A DNA stretch of 64,000 nt from Mercurialis annua (lineage: Eukaryota > Streptophyta > Magnoliopsida > Malpighiales > Euphorbiaceae): the NCBI RefSeq assembly GCF_937616625.2, contig NC_065576.1:48604128-48668127 (forward strand). The letters run 5' to 3'. Numbering within the stretch: position 1 is the first letter of the stretch; the number at the start of each line of letters is the position of its first letter. Positions 47,101 to 56,423 of this stretch are shown piece by piece. The translations under genes and the position numbers were made by a program. The notes beneath the pieces were generated by a model that did no database searches, was not told the DNA's origin, and saw only the letters and a list, made by a program, of their open reading frames with translations.

Positions 47101-49801
47101 CGATGAAGAAAAAACAAGCTTTGTTACCGACAACGGCACATACTGCTACAAACAAATGCCATTCGGACTAAAAAATGCAGGGGCAACATATCAACGTCTA
47201 ATGAATTTCGTGTTCAAAAACCAGATTGGTCGCAATATGGAAGTTTATGTGGACGACATCATCGTCAAGTCCAAAAAAGTAGAAGATCATGCGAGAGACT
47301 TGGAAGAAGTCTTTACAAAGCTAAAGAAATACAAACTCAAGCTAAATCCAGACAAGTGCGCCTTCGGAGTCCCAGCAGGAAAATTCCTAGGATACCTCAT
47401 CTCCCAGAAGGGTATCGAGGTAAACCCAGAAAAAACAAAAGCAATCCTAGATATGAAGGCGCCAAAATCAGCTAAAGAAGTTCAGAAGCTAAACGGAAAA
47501 ATCACAGCCCTCGGTCGATTCGTGTCCAACTCGGCCAAAAGATGTCTCCCATTCTTTAAAACATTGAGAAATGTGAAAAAGTTCGAATGGACCGATGAAT
47601 GTCAACAATCTTTCGAAGAACTCAAGGAATTCCTGAGTTCACCACCATTACTCGGAAGACCGGAAACCGGAGAAGTATTATACCTATACTTAAGTGTCAC
47701 TAATGAAACAGTGGCATCGGTACTGGTGAAGGAGGAATTGACCGAGCAAAAGCCGGTATATTACACAAGCAAGGTGTTGAAAGGTCCCGAGATCCGATAC
47801 AGTAAGATTGAGAAGTTTGCACTCGCATTGGTTTTAACAGTGGAAAAGCTAAAAAGATACTTTCAAGCTCACACTGTCGTAGTCCGAACAAACCAACCCC
47901 TACGAAAAGCACTGGCAAGACCGGAAACATCAGGACGGCTAATCAATTGGTCAGTCATGATAGGATCATACGACATCAAATACGAGCCGCGAACAGCAAT
48001 GAAAGCCCAGATCTTAGCCGACTTTGTAGCCGAAACAACAACACACGACCAACCCACCGAAGTAGACAAGGGTCTTACCAGCTGGACACTGCAGGTCGAT
48101 GGGGCATCAAATATAACCGGAGCCGGAGCAGGCATAATACTAAGAGGACCACACAAAATCAAAATGCAACACTCAATCCACCTAAACTTCCCAGCAACCA
48201 ACAATGCAGCAGAGTATGAGGCTTTGATAAATGGGCTGAGGATGGCTACAGTAGTGAAGACTGAATATGTCAAAATCCAGAGTGACTCTCAGCTAGTGGT
48301 TAATCAGGTACTCGGGACATACGAGGTAAAAGACCCAGAAATGAAAAAATACGTAGACCGGGTGAAAGAGCTACTTACAAAAATTACCGAAGAAGGCGGG
48401 AAATGGGAGTTGGAGCAAATCCCCAGGGAAGAAAACACCGAAGCAGACACACTAGCAAAGGCAGGAGCATCCAGAGAGATAATGCCGAGCATACCATGCT
48501 CAGTTCAAAACTTCAGCAGTATCCAAAATCCTGAAGCCACGTTCCTCATAAACCCTTTAGATCAGTGGATGGAGCACATCATTTCATACATCGAGAATGG
48601 GAATCTGCCCGAAGATAACAAAGCAGCAAAGAAAGTAAAACGCCGAGCACCACACTTCTCATACCGAGACGGGACTCTGTACAAAAAATCCTTTTCACAC
48701 CCCTGGTCCAGATGCCTCACAGTAGAAGAAGGGAAATATGTATTGGCTGAGATACACGAAGGTATATGTGGGAGTCACATCTCGCATCTAGCTCTCTGCC
48801 GAAAAGCTGTTTTACAAGGTTACTACTGGCCGACACTGGCACAAGACGCAGCAAACTTGGTACAAAAATGCGAAAAATGTCAGTACCACCAAAACGTCCA
48901 CCATCAGCCAACAGCGGAACAAAACCCAATAGTAAGCCCTTGGCCATTCAGCATGTGGGGAATAGACATTGTCGGGCCTTTTCCAACGGCAAGTGGACAG
49001 CGAAAATTTCTGATAGTAGCAGTTGACCACTTCTCAAAATGGGTAGAGGCCGAAGCTGTGTCCACCATAACAGAAGCGCGAGTTCGAAGCTTCGTCCGAA
49101 GAGAAATCATCTGTCGTTTTGGGATTCCAAAAACCATCATAACCGACAATGGAAAGCAGTTCGACAACAAAAACTTCAGAGAGTTCTGCAAGGAAAAAGG
49201 AATTGACCTAAGGTTCACTTCGGTCACCCACCCACAAAGCAACGGAATGACAGAAGTCACCAATCGGACCATTGTTAATGGCCTAAAAAAGCGCCTCGAC
49301 GAAGCTAAAGGTCGATGGGCCGACGAGCTACACAATGTACTATGGTCATACAGAACCACCCCAAAAGCTGGCACAGGAAGAACACCATACAGTTTGACCT
49401 ATGGGTGCGAAGCAATGGTACCAGTCGAAATTGGCATGCCCACCATCAGAGTACAATACTTCGACGAACAACAAAACAAAGAAAACACCAAAATTTGCCT
49501 CGATCTGCTAGAAGAAAGAAGAGATCAAGCATTAATGCACATCGAAGCATACAAACAAAGGATGGCAACATATCATAACAAACGAGTCAAACCTTTGACA
49601 TTCGAAGTAGGCGACCTGGTACTACGACGAGCGGATATAGCAAGAGGAAACGCAGGCATCTCCAAGCTCGGAGCTAATTGGGAAGGGCCTTACCAAGTAA
49701 AGAAAGTAGGAAAAGGTGGAGCATACCACTTATCCTACATGTCCGGAAGAGACCTACCAAGAACCTGGAATGCCAGGGTCCTCAAAAGATTCTACCAGTA
49801 G
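44126..49801 (+). CDS. Inner element gag-pol polyprotein, intact
   Basis: 1891 codons in one frame. ATG at 44126 was chosen; the frame is open five codons further upstream but without ATG. Domains in order: Pro/Thr/Gln-rich N-terminus; Gag core (about residue 280, DDYNGTGDP); zinc knuckle CQFHDGHGHVTDEC (about 524); protease VDEGSSVNL (about 661); reverse transcriptase with YVDDI (about 1040); RNase H (about 1160-1300); a second, archaeal-type RNase H (from about 1318, WTLQVDGAS, ATNNAAEYEAL); and integrase. Integrase shows its zinc-binding region (CEKCQ) and catalytic D, D, E in GIDIVGP (about 1611), ITDNGKQF (about 1670) and MTEVTNRT (about 1709). No stop, frameshift or intron is needed. 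It would make the capsid and copy-and-integrate enzymes of the element. Confidence 0.95.
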   Translation: MSRIEGDDPAIGDNNTQSSRTGEGLNAPPRRASGESSFCPVTTSMAGVNPSPMSGVTTYYPWGMPSSSNVPPTSYSTPTHQTTQTFLRPGVTPINLTFTPNSTPAPGQTTTEVQNPTPAQIQEYIEFHTRQLAFLQQVQLVHTRPTAPTATQDNTTTPPYIPTAPPHPQEFYQGQKTPEEANREKNPREQNPEPAQTGHKTPEGHKKTLKRVEIEESVHSSGADSPKKKNLEQEITERVRTEMEKFRRKEPRNTSFLNIGNPLSAEIREEPFPLNYKTPQLDDYNGTGDPITHLSCFQVVMMVQCLSEAAVCKLFPTTLKGPAAIWYQSLKEGSIRSFDELARAFRTHFAPSIQRKKKSSDLKLCYQKPGESLQSYIGRFNAEAVEVGNLNDDTVIDAMKDNTTMMAFRDNLITNPVQTYSQLMDRAWNYINLDEEQRRKAAQTTTSFRTPRPNFDQSTRHDRFGPRNQQQAVPPRTDPHRPIKVEDQAFIPLNTPRSHILMWIQNNNEPVRYPPKLQYEGDRKKYCQFHDGHGHVTDECGSLKKEIDRLVQVGRLKDFVAQSKNYNSGGRNQRDNNGKREEAPPPKRQNVSGIINTIAGGMTDPEYKRGRRKRQKMVMNISMAKTMPEVSFGPTDGEGIDFPHQDPLVISGLIENFWVMRQLVDEGSSVNLITKQAYLGIGCSILNLKTVKTPLVGLGGTPIQAEGVAELTVELGKENGSKEGGLVGITKKFKTLFMVVDMPLAYNVILGRPMLYSTGAVTCIKYLCMKIPTEEGVVTVRGRQDIAKQCYLVSMEAVSETLAIETMEIPDSDEGKLEPHGKIERVSLAGITPRSVQLGAELPKPVKQEITDMLIRNEVEFVNTPGEIEGVDPAIISHKLNVDPKHKPVKQKKRAFAIDRQIAIRAEVDKLLAAGFIRRVYYPEWLSNVVLIKKPNGKWRLCIDFTDLNRACPKDSYPLPNIDQLVDSTSGYEVYSFIDAAQGYHQIPMHKDDEEKTSFVTDNGTYCYKQMPFGLKNAGATYQRLMNFVFKNQIGRNMEVYVDDIIVKSKKVEDHARDLEEVFTKLKKYKLKLNPDKCAFGVPAGKFLGYLISQKGIEVNPEKTKAILDMKAPKSAKEVQKLNGKITALGRFVSNSAKRCLPFFKTLRNVKKFEWTDECQQSFEELKEFLSSPPLLGRPETGEVLYLYLSVTNETVASVLVKEELTEQKPVYYTSKVLKGPEIRYSKIEKFALALVLTVEKLKRYFQAHTVVVRTNQPLRKALARPETSGRLINWSVMIGSYDIKYEPRTAMKAQILADFVAETTTHDQPTEVDKGLTSWTLQVDGASNITGAGAGIILRGPHKIKMQHSIHLNFPATNNAAEYEALINGLRMATVVKTEYVKIQSDSQLVVNQVLGTYEVKDPEMKKYVDRVKELLTKITEEGGKWELEQIPREENTEADTLAKAGASREIMPSIPCSVQNFSSIQNPEATFLINPLDQWMEHIISYIENGNLPEDNKAAKKVKRRAPHFSYRDGTLYKKSFSHPWSRCLTVEEGKYVLAEIHEGICGSHISHLALCRKAVLQGYYWPTLAQDAANLVQKCEKCQYHQNVHHQPTAEQNPIVSPWPFSMWGIDIVGPFPTASGQRKFLIVAVDHFSKWVEAEAVSTITEARVRSFVRREIICRFGIPKTIITDNGKQFDNKNFREFCKEKGIDLRFTSVTHPQSNGMTEVTNRTIVNGLKKRLDEAKGRWADELHNVLWSYRTTPKAGTGRTPYSLTYGCEAMVPVEIGMPTIRVQYFDEQQNKENTKICLDLLEERRDQALMHIEAYKQRMATYHNKRVKPLTFEVGDLVLRRADIARGNAGISKLGANWEGPYQVKKVGKGGAYHLSYMSGRDLPRTWNARVLKRFYQ

Positions 49802-49827
49802 ACAACATTCAGTTAATCGAGTCTGTC

Positions 49828-49892
49828 AGGGGTTTTTTCACTTGCATTTAGGTCAAAGTCGGCTGTAGACCCAAAATGCAAGTTTTTCCCCT
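49828..49892 (+). other. Long hairpin just after the inner gag-pol stop
   Basis: ACTTGCATTT (49840-49849) pairs with AAATGCAAGT (49874-49883), extended inward by GGTC/GACC and outward by AGGGG/CCCCT around T-runs. It lies 27 nt after the stop codon and is followed by AATAAA. Role unknown: RNA 3'-end formation or packaging are possible. Confidence 0.6.
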
Positions 49893-49934
49893 ATCAATAA
49901 AAGAAAAAGAAAAAACAAAAACGAAATGTGCAAC

Positions 49935-50330
49935 ACCTTAGTTAGAAAAAAGCAAACGCTTCACCCGAACAAAGCAATCGCTTTATCCAAACAAAGCAAT
50001 CGCTTCATCTGAATAAAGCAAACGCTTCACCCGAACAAAGCAATCGCTTTATCCAAACAAAGCAATCGCTTCATCTGAACAAAGCAATCGCTTTATCCGA
50101 ACAAAGCAATAGCTTTAAACGATTTAAAGCAATCGTTTTATCCGAACAAAGCAATAGCTTTAAAACGACTTAAACAATCGTTTTACCCGAACAAAGCAAT
50201 AGCTTTAAACGACTTAAAACAATCGTTGTATCCGAACAAAGCAATAGCTTTAAACGACTTAAAGCAATCGCTTTATTCAAACAAAGCAATAGCTTTAAAA
50301 GACTTAAAGCAATCGCTTTTTCCGAACAAA
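49935..50330 (+). repeat. Minisatellite of about 22-37-bp units in the inner 3' region
   Basis: Around fifteen degenerate units carry the core AAAGCAATCGCTT(T/C)ATCCGAAC. The later units are longer forms with TAGCTTTAAACGACTT. Tandem repeats in the 3' untranslated part of Tat elements are a known feature and a possible source of satellites. Confidence 0.85.
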
Positions 50331-50471
50331 CTCATAAGTTAAAACAACATAGAAACAAAGAAAAAGCAAATAAACAAATAAAAACCGAGCACACAGATAA
50401 AACAAAAAAGGAAAACTATATATAAAGATCACTGGGAACAATCCGAACAAAAAGTTGATTTATTACAAAAA

Positions 50472-52898
50472 CTAATCTATTACAGCCCGAGAAATATCAT
50501 CGGGCAACTGTACACCATTTCCAGACATGGAACCACCACCCTCACTCAGCCCGGCCTCTTCATAATGACTCACATCAAGCTGGCCGAGCACCGAGGGAGC
50601 AACAGTTGTCTGACCAGTCCTCTGGTCACTAGCAACTTGGGCATTCTCTTGATCTATCCGATCAAATTCTTTGCTCAGCTCGGCTATCATTTCGGTAGCT
50701 GCATCAGACACTTCGGCCTTCTTGCGCAGGAACACCTCGTACATAGCAGCTACGTCCAGATAAAGACATTCCGGATCAGCGTCAGGGAGCAACAGAGGCC
50801 CCACCCTCTCTCTCAGATCATCCTCCAGAAGATCAGTCAATTGACCGAACTCAGCGGTAACCTCGGTTCGAACAGCCTTCATAGCCTTCTACAGCTCTTC
50901 CGAAGATAACCGCTTCTGCTCAGCCAAAATCGCATCGTGCTGCTCTCTCTGCTTAATGAGCTCCAACTCATGTTTTCGTTTCAGCTCAACTCGAGCCTCG
51001 GTCAAACTAGCCACCTCTTTCTTCAGATCCGCAATCTGCGCATTATACTCATTGATATGATTATCAAGCACAGATTGAACATTGGCTCGAGCAATCTGTT
51101 CAGACTCCAAGGCAGCAGCAGCAGACTCGGCTTTCTCCCGATCAGCAGACGCCTGATTAACTAAATCATCCTGAACCGAACGGGCACCGAGCAGGTGGTT
51201 GATCAACTATCAAAAATAAAAGACAGAATCAGCACAAGCCACATAAAAATACATATAAACAAAATCAAAAATATCTACCTGAAAGGCCAGCGAACAACCC
51301 CCATCAATAAAATCCCGAGGATGAACAATCTTCATACCATCAACATCCTTCGGAAGAGAACAGAGACGGGCCAGGGAAAGAGCAGTAGGATAATTCTCAA
51401 CAGTATCCGCCGACGTCTTCCTCTTCAAATACCGAGCAATGACAGAAGAAGTCAAAACCGGATCAGTTATATTCTCGGCCGGGCCTTCAACAGTATCCGC
51501 AACTTTACCCTTCCCCTTCCGAGACAGACCTTTATCTGTCACCGGCAAATCGGCGTTAAAAACCGGGATAGACACAGACTCAATCCCCGGCCCAGCAGCA
51601 GCCTTACCGGCATTCAAAGCCAACACAACAGGCTCGGTAGGCCTCTCGTCACCCGACGCATCTTGAAAAGCGTCAATCTCGGCAGATACAGGGTCAACAC
51701 CCTGATCAGAAGGCTTCTTGCCAACAGTTTTCCCCCTCTTTCGTTTTTTCTCAGAAAGAGGAGGCACCGCTTCCAAATTTACACTGGGACCACCAGTTTT
51801 AAGAACATCAGCCATCTTCGGCTGAGAAGCATCCACAGCCCGAGACGTCTGCCCCTTGGTCGGTCTAGGTCGCCTCCCAGCAGTAAAAGCAGCCATATCC
51901 ATCGCTACAAAAGAAAAATAATAAAATAAATTAAAAACCACCGACATACAACATAACGACACACTTACGCCAAAGCAAATACAACAGACAAACAAAAACT
52001 ACAAAAATAAAAACCGAGAACAACCTTGGCGATTAGGGTTAAACTTCACAATCCTCAACCGAGGAATGAGCTCCTCAGTATTCACAGGGCCGATCTGCCC
52101 CAACAAAACTTGAAGACGAGCATGTGCCGTTTCTCGGATTTTATCCCTCCTAATGAAAGTATGCTCCGGAGATACACATGACCAGCAGCGAGGCAGTTCG
52201 GTAAAAGCCGAGGGATGCCTAAGTCTAAACCAGTCCACCCTAAAACGTTTAAGGGATGTGGTAACATTCTCAACTATTCGCCTAGGCTCCGACTTAAGAA
52301 TTTTAAAATAGGCGAAGTCATACTCGCCATTAAAAACTAGACCATACATACTAGCAAAAAATTTTACCGAAAAAGGTATTTTATTTTTTAAGCAAAGAGC
52401 CCGAACGGTAAAGAAATGCCTAATACCGTTCGGATGAAATTGACTCAAAGGCATCTGATACCACCGAAGCAGATCAACTAAGTCGGTCTGAAAGGGAATC
52501 CTAACACCAGAGTGAAGATGCTCCACACAAACAATTACATACCCCGGGTCTACAGGGGCATTCATGGTTATACCCGGGGGAGACAATTCTAAAGTATAAC
52601 CGTCCGGAATCCTAAGTTTCGATCCTAAATAGTCCAAATAAGGTTGGTTAAGCTCGGCAAAGGTGGTCTCCATCATCACCCTCCTAATAGCAGCAGTTTT
52701 TGACTTCCTAGGTCTAACACGCCTAGGCCGAGCATAAGAGGTCGCTTCCGAGCATACCAAATCATCTAACCTATTCTCACCAACAATACCATCTTCGGTA
52801 TCTTCGACAGGACCACTATCACTACTACTAAGGTCCTCATCAATATTCATATCTAAGTCTCGCTCGGACAGGTTCTGAGAATCTTCTTCGCCCGACAT
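50472..52898 (-). CDS. Antisense three-exon accessory gene of the inner element
   Basis: On the strand opposite gag-pol, exons 52898-52025, 51904-51279 and 51206-50472 join in phase with GT-AG introns (phase 1, then phase 0). Exon 1 encodes an acidic start, then a globular region (SGVRIPFQTDL, PLSQFHPNGIRHF). This resembles the Transposase_28 / putative gypsy-type transposon domain (PF04195), by recall. Exon 2 is basic and low-complexity (RRPRPTKGQ, KKRKRGKTVGKK), perhaps a nuclear targeting region. Exon 3 is a predicted coiled coil (ASLTEARVELKRKHEL). An in-frame TAG at 50891-50889 cuts the coiled coil, with the same frame open again to 50472. Function unknown; additional antisense ORFs are known from Tat elements. 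Confidence 0.75.
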
Positions 52899-53065
52899 TT
52901 ATTCACTAAAGGCCAAAAAGAAAAACAGATAATCAACAGAAATAAACCCTAAATATGCAAGATCAACGAACAAACAAGCAAGAACAGAGACAAACAAAAG
53001 CAAAAATTAAAAATAGATCAAACGGAACAAAAACGGAAAACTTACGATTCAATCTTGAAGATAAA

Positions 53066-53112
53066 GAAGAACAGCAAGAACAGCAAGAACAGCAAGAACA
53101 GCAAGAAAAGCA
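53066..53112. repeat. AAGAACAGC microsatellite (9-bp unit, about 5 copies)
   Basis: Tandem AAGAACAGC units lie upstream of the antisense gene, in its presumed promoter or leader. Confidence 0.85.
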
Positions 53113-53394
53113 AAAGAACAGTTGAGAGAGCAAAAGAAAATCAAGAGAAAAGAAAATAAGAAACTAAACAAAGAAAGGTTTTTATAGAAACCGAACAAGG
53201 GCAACTGAAGAGTCACCTCAAAAAACGCACCAAAACCAAAGGACACATCAATAAATGTGCTAGTGGGAGACAACATCTATGACACCAACAGCAAACAAAA
53301 GACACGTGTAACAAAAGCGCTGGCAATAAATACACACAATAAAAGTGAAACACACTCGGACATAAAATCCTTGGACATAAATATCCAACACGCC

Positions 53395-53408
53395 AGGGGA
53401 GGGACTTG
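53395..53408 (+). promoter_or_regulatory. Polypurine tract of the inner element
   Basis: AGGGGAGGGACTTG immediately precedes the 3' LTR, as expected for plus-strand priming. The outer element has the closely similar AGGGAGGGACTAA. Confidence 0.8.
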
Positions 53409-54021
53409 TGATAAACAGATAAACGGACCGAGAACAGCACATCTCGGACCCACCGAGATAGGCCAATCCACAGCACATCTCGGACCCGCCGATATAGGTC
53501 AAACATAACAAATAAGGCATACCAGAGACGGCTCACAACACATCTCGGAATCACCGATATATACCAAACGCAACTAATAAGAATAAACCGGAATGTCATG
53601 ACATCACAAACCGATCAGAGCGATAACCTAAAGAGAGCATATCTTTTTAGTCACCGAGCACAACCATTCCGAACACACGGGACAAATCTGTCAGAACGTA
53701 CTCTGACATTCCAGACACAACAGCTGCACAGACAAAGAGAATGAAGTCAGACCTGTCGGCCCAGACAAAGAGAAACAAAGGACTTAATATAAAAGGCAAA
53801 AGGAAAGTAGGTAAAAAGGTTAATTCTCTTTCTCTCTCTAAAACTCTTAGCCTCTTTTCATTTCTTATTCTTTCTCTCACTAAAGCAGTTACTAACTAGA
53901 CCGTCGGAGTGGTTTGCCGGAATCCCCTTCCGGCACCCTTCTCACGGTTGTTTTGTACCTTGTAGGTACGGCCTAGAAGCGTTCATCAGAGATAGCTACG
54001 ATTCAAGGTTACAAGTTATCA
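53409..54021 (+). repeat. 3' LTR of the inner element (613 bp)
   Basis: Matches the 5' LTR except position 53599 (T) against 43635 (C), a change within a CG dinucleotide. Confidence 0.95.
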
Positions 54022-54026
54022 GGGAA

Positions 54027-56143
54027 GAACAGCAACCTATTTATTATGTAAGTAGGACACTTAAAGGCGCAGAGCTCAACTACCCAACCATCGACAAGTT
54101 GGCATTAGCAGTAGTGGTTACGACAAAGAAGCTCAAACCGTACTTCCAAGGGCACACAGTCGTCGTCCGGACAAACCAACCTTTACGCAAAGCTCTCCAT
54201 CGTCCAGAAACATCAGGAAGACTGGTAAGCTGGTCGGTACAGTTGGGAGAGCACGATATAAGGTACGAGCCAAGAAAGACGCTGAAGGCACAAGCATTGG
54301 CGGATTTCGTCGCGGAAATGACTGAGAAGCCACCTGACGCAGTCTCAGAGGACATAACCTGGAACCTGTTCGTAGACGGAGCCTCCAGTGAACAGGGGGC
54401 GGGAGCAGGAATAGTGTTACTCGGACCTCATAAGATAGTTGTTGAGCATGCAGTGCATTTGAAGTTTCGAGCTACTAACAATGTGGCAGAATATGAGGCC
54501 TTTCTAACAGGACTTACACTGGCAAAAGAAGTAAAAGCAGAAAAGCTGAGGATCCACAGTGACTCCCAGCTGGTCACAAGTCAGATCTTGGGCCAATTCC
54601 AGACGAAAGATGCAAATATGGCGAAATACATGGAAAAAGCGAAGGGGATGCTAAAGGAAATAGAAAGGCATGGCGGGCAATGGGAGATAATCCCAATACC
54701 CAGAGAAGGAAACACACGGGCAGATGCCCTGGCAAAGGCAGCTGCGGCAAAAAACCCCCTGTACCTCTCACTCTACATGAAAGAGGAGAGGACGAATCCC
54801 ATAATAGACGAGGAAGAAATTTTACCAATCACAGAGATGGATTCTTGGATGCAACCCATAGTTGCATACTTGAACGACGGAACAGTCCCAGAAGGGAGAG
54901 CAGAAGCAGCCAAACTAGTACGAATATCGGCCGCCTACTCCATGATAGAAGGTACCTTGTACCGGACCTCAGTCACGCACCCATGGTCCAAATGCATTTC
55001 AGTGGAGGAGGGAGCATATGTGCTGAAGGAAATCCATGAAGGAGATTGTGGAGCGCATGAGGGAGCAGCCTCTCTAAGCAGGAAAGCATTACTCACGGGA
55101 TACTATTGGCCAACCATGAAGAAAGACGCAGAAACAATGGTGAAAAAATGCGACAAGTGCCAAAGATTTGGCACTATCATAAGAACTCCAGCAGCCCACC
55201 AATCAGCAATTGGAAGTCCATGGCCCTTCATGACTTGGGGAGTGGACATACTGGGACCATTCACCCCAGCCAGGGGACAAGTCAAGTTTATTGTAGTAGC
55301 GGTGGACCATTTCACCAAGTGGATGGAAGTACAACCAATGAGCACCATAACGTCACAGAAGATCATCAATTGGCTGTCAAACGAAGTCATGAGCAGGTAA
55401 AACTTCAAAGTTATATAAATAAAGACCTTTCAAATGACAGAATACTAACACGTAACAGGTTTGGGACACCACACACCCTAGTCACAGACAACGGGAAACA
55501 GTTCGATTGCGCAAAGTTCAGGGAATACTGCGCCGAGCTAGGGATCAACTTGAAATTCACTTCAGTAGCACACCCGCAAACCAACGGACTCACAGAAGTA
55601 ACTAACCGCACTATCCTGTCTGGAATCAAGAAGAGACTCGGAGACTTGAAAGGGAGATGGGTAGACGAACTATACCATGTCATATGGGCGTATAGAACAA
55701 CTCCCAGAAGGGCCACAGGGGAAACACCTTTCCGACTCACTTACGGAACAGAGGCTGTCCTCCCCGTAGAAATGGGAATGCCCACACTAAGGGTACAGGT
55801 CATAGACGAAGAGCGCAATGAAGAAACATTGAAGCTGTGCCTGGATCTACTGGAAGAGAGAAGGCACCAAGCAGCCATACGCGCAGAAGCTTATCGCAGA
55901 CAAATGACTAGGTATCACAATGCCAGAGTCAAAGAACGAAGTCTGTCAGAAGGAGACTTAGTCCTTCGAAAAGCAGAAATAGGGAAAGGAGCGGCCGGAG
56001 TAGGAAAACTCGAGCCCAACTGGGACGGTCCTTACCGAGTCACGGAAGTCGTAGGAAAAGGAGCATATAGAATAGCTCAATTAGAAGGCACACCATTGCC
56101 TAGAACATGGAATATCGAGAATTTGAAGAAATATTTCCAGTGA
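54027..56143 (+). CDS. Outer element RNase H-integrase, second part, with an intron in integrase
   Basis: After one GGGAA copy the outer frame resumes in phase. The rest of RNase H comes first (KPYFQGHTVVVRTNQPL), then the second RNase H (WNLFVDGASSEQGAG, ATNNVAEYEAF). Integrase follows, with zinc-binding CDKCQ and catalytic D in GVDILGPF. The frame meets a stop at 55398, but a 62-bp GT-AG intron (55397-55458) restores it. The second exon (55459-56143) supplies VTDNGKQF, LTEVTNRT and the C-terminal domain. With the intron removed the whole outer polyprotein would be about 1919 residues, close to the inner one. Interrupted by the inner element, this part now lacks its own start. Confidence 0.85.
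55397..55458 (+). other. Probable spliceosomal intron inside the outer integrase
   Basis: Donor AG|GTAAAA, perfect branch-point TACTAAC at 55443-55449, acceptor CAG at 55456-55458. It is 62 bp and notably A/T-rich against about 50% around it. Removal joins AG|G into the Arg of the conserved RFG(T/I)P integrase motif, which the inner element encodes without interruption. Confidence 0.8.
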
Positions 56144-56423
56144 AAGATGTAACAAACGAATAATGAATAAAGTTGCATCTCGCATTTTTTCCATTTTCTA
56201 ACATATCCTCTATATTATCATACATGACCATGACTCAATGTATAGACGCAACAAAAAGCAAACAGAAACAACATTCATAAAGTATCGAAAATGTTCAGAA
56301 ATGACAGAAAAAGGAGAGTTTCCCATGAAACCCTCCAAGCAAAAGAAATAAAAGTACAGAAGTGCTACAGCAAAAGTAGTACAGAAATTAGAAAGCTAGC
56401 TAAACGGCCCAACAAACGGCCAA

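Larger units (their letters stand above)
43440..54026 (+). mobile_element. Inner Tat-lineage Ty3/Gypsy retrotransposon (nested)
   Basis: Target duplication GGGAA at 43440-43444 and 54022-54026; LTRs 43445-44057 and 53409-54021 are 613 bp each. The order is LTR, PBS, a 1891-codon gag-pol, a hairpin, a tandem-repeat block, an antisense spliced gene, polypurine tract, LTR. One LTR mismatch was found by eye. Gag-pol is uninterrupted, so the copy looks potentially autonomous. It is related to, but clearly diverged from, the outer element. Confidence 0.94.

Noticed and set aside
49935..50330. Tandem repeat considered as a CRISPR-like array
   Set aside because: Units are contiguous with no unique spacers, and it lies in a retrotransposon 3' region.
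51195..51929. Plus-strand 244-codon frame in the inner element
   Set aside because: Complement of exon 2 and introns of the antisense gene. Its Arg/Ile/Asn-rich composition has no domain, while the minus strand has matching exons in both elements.
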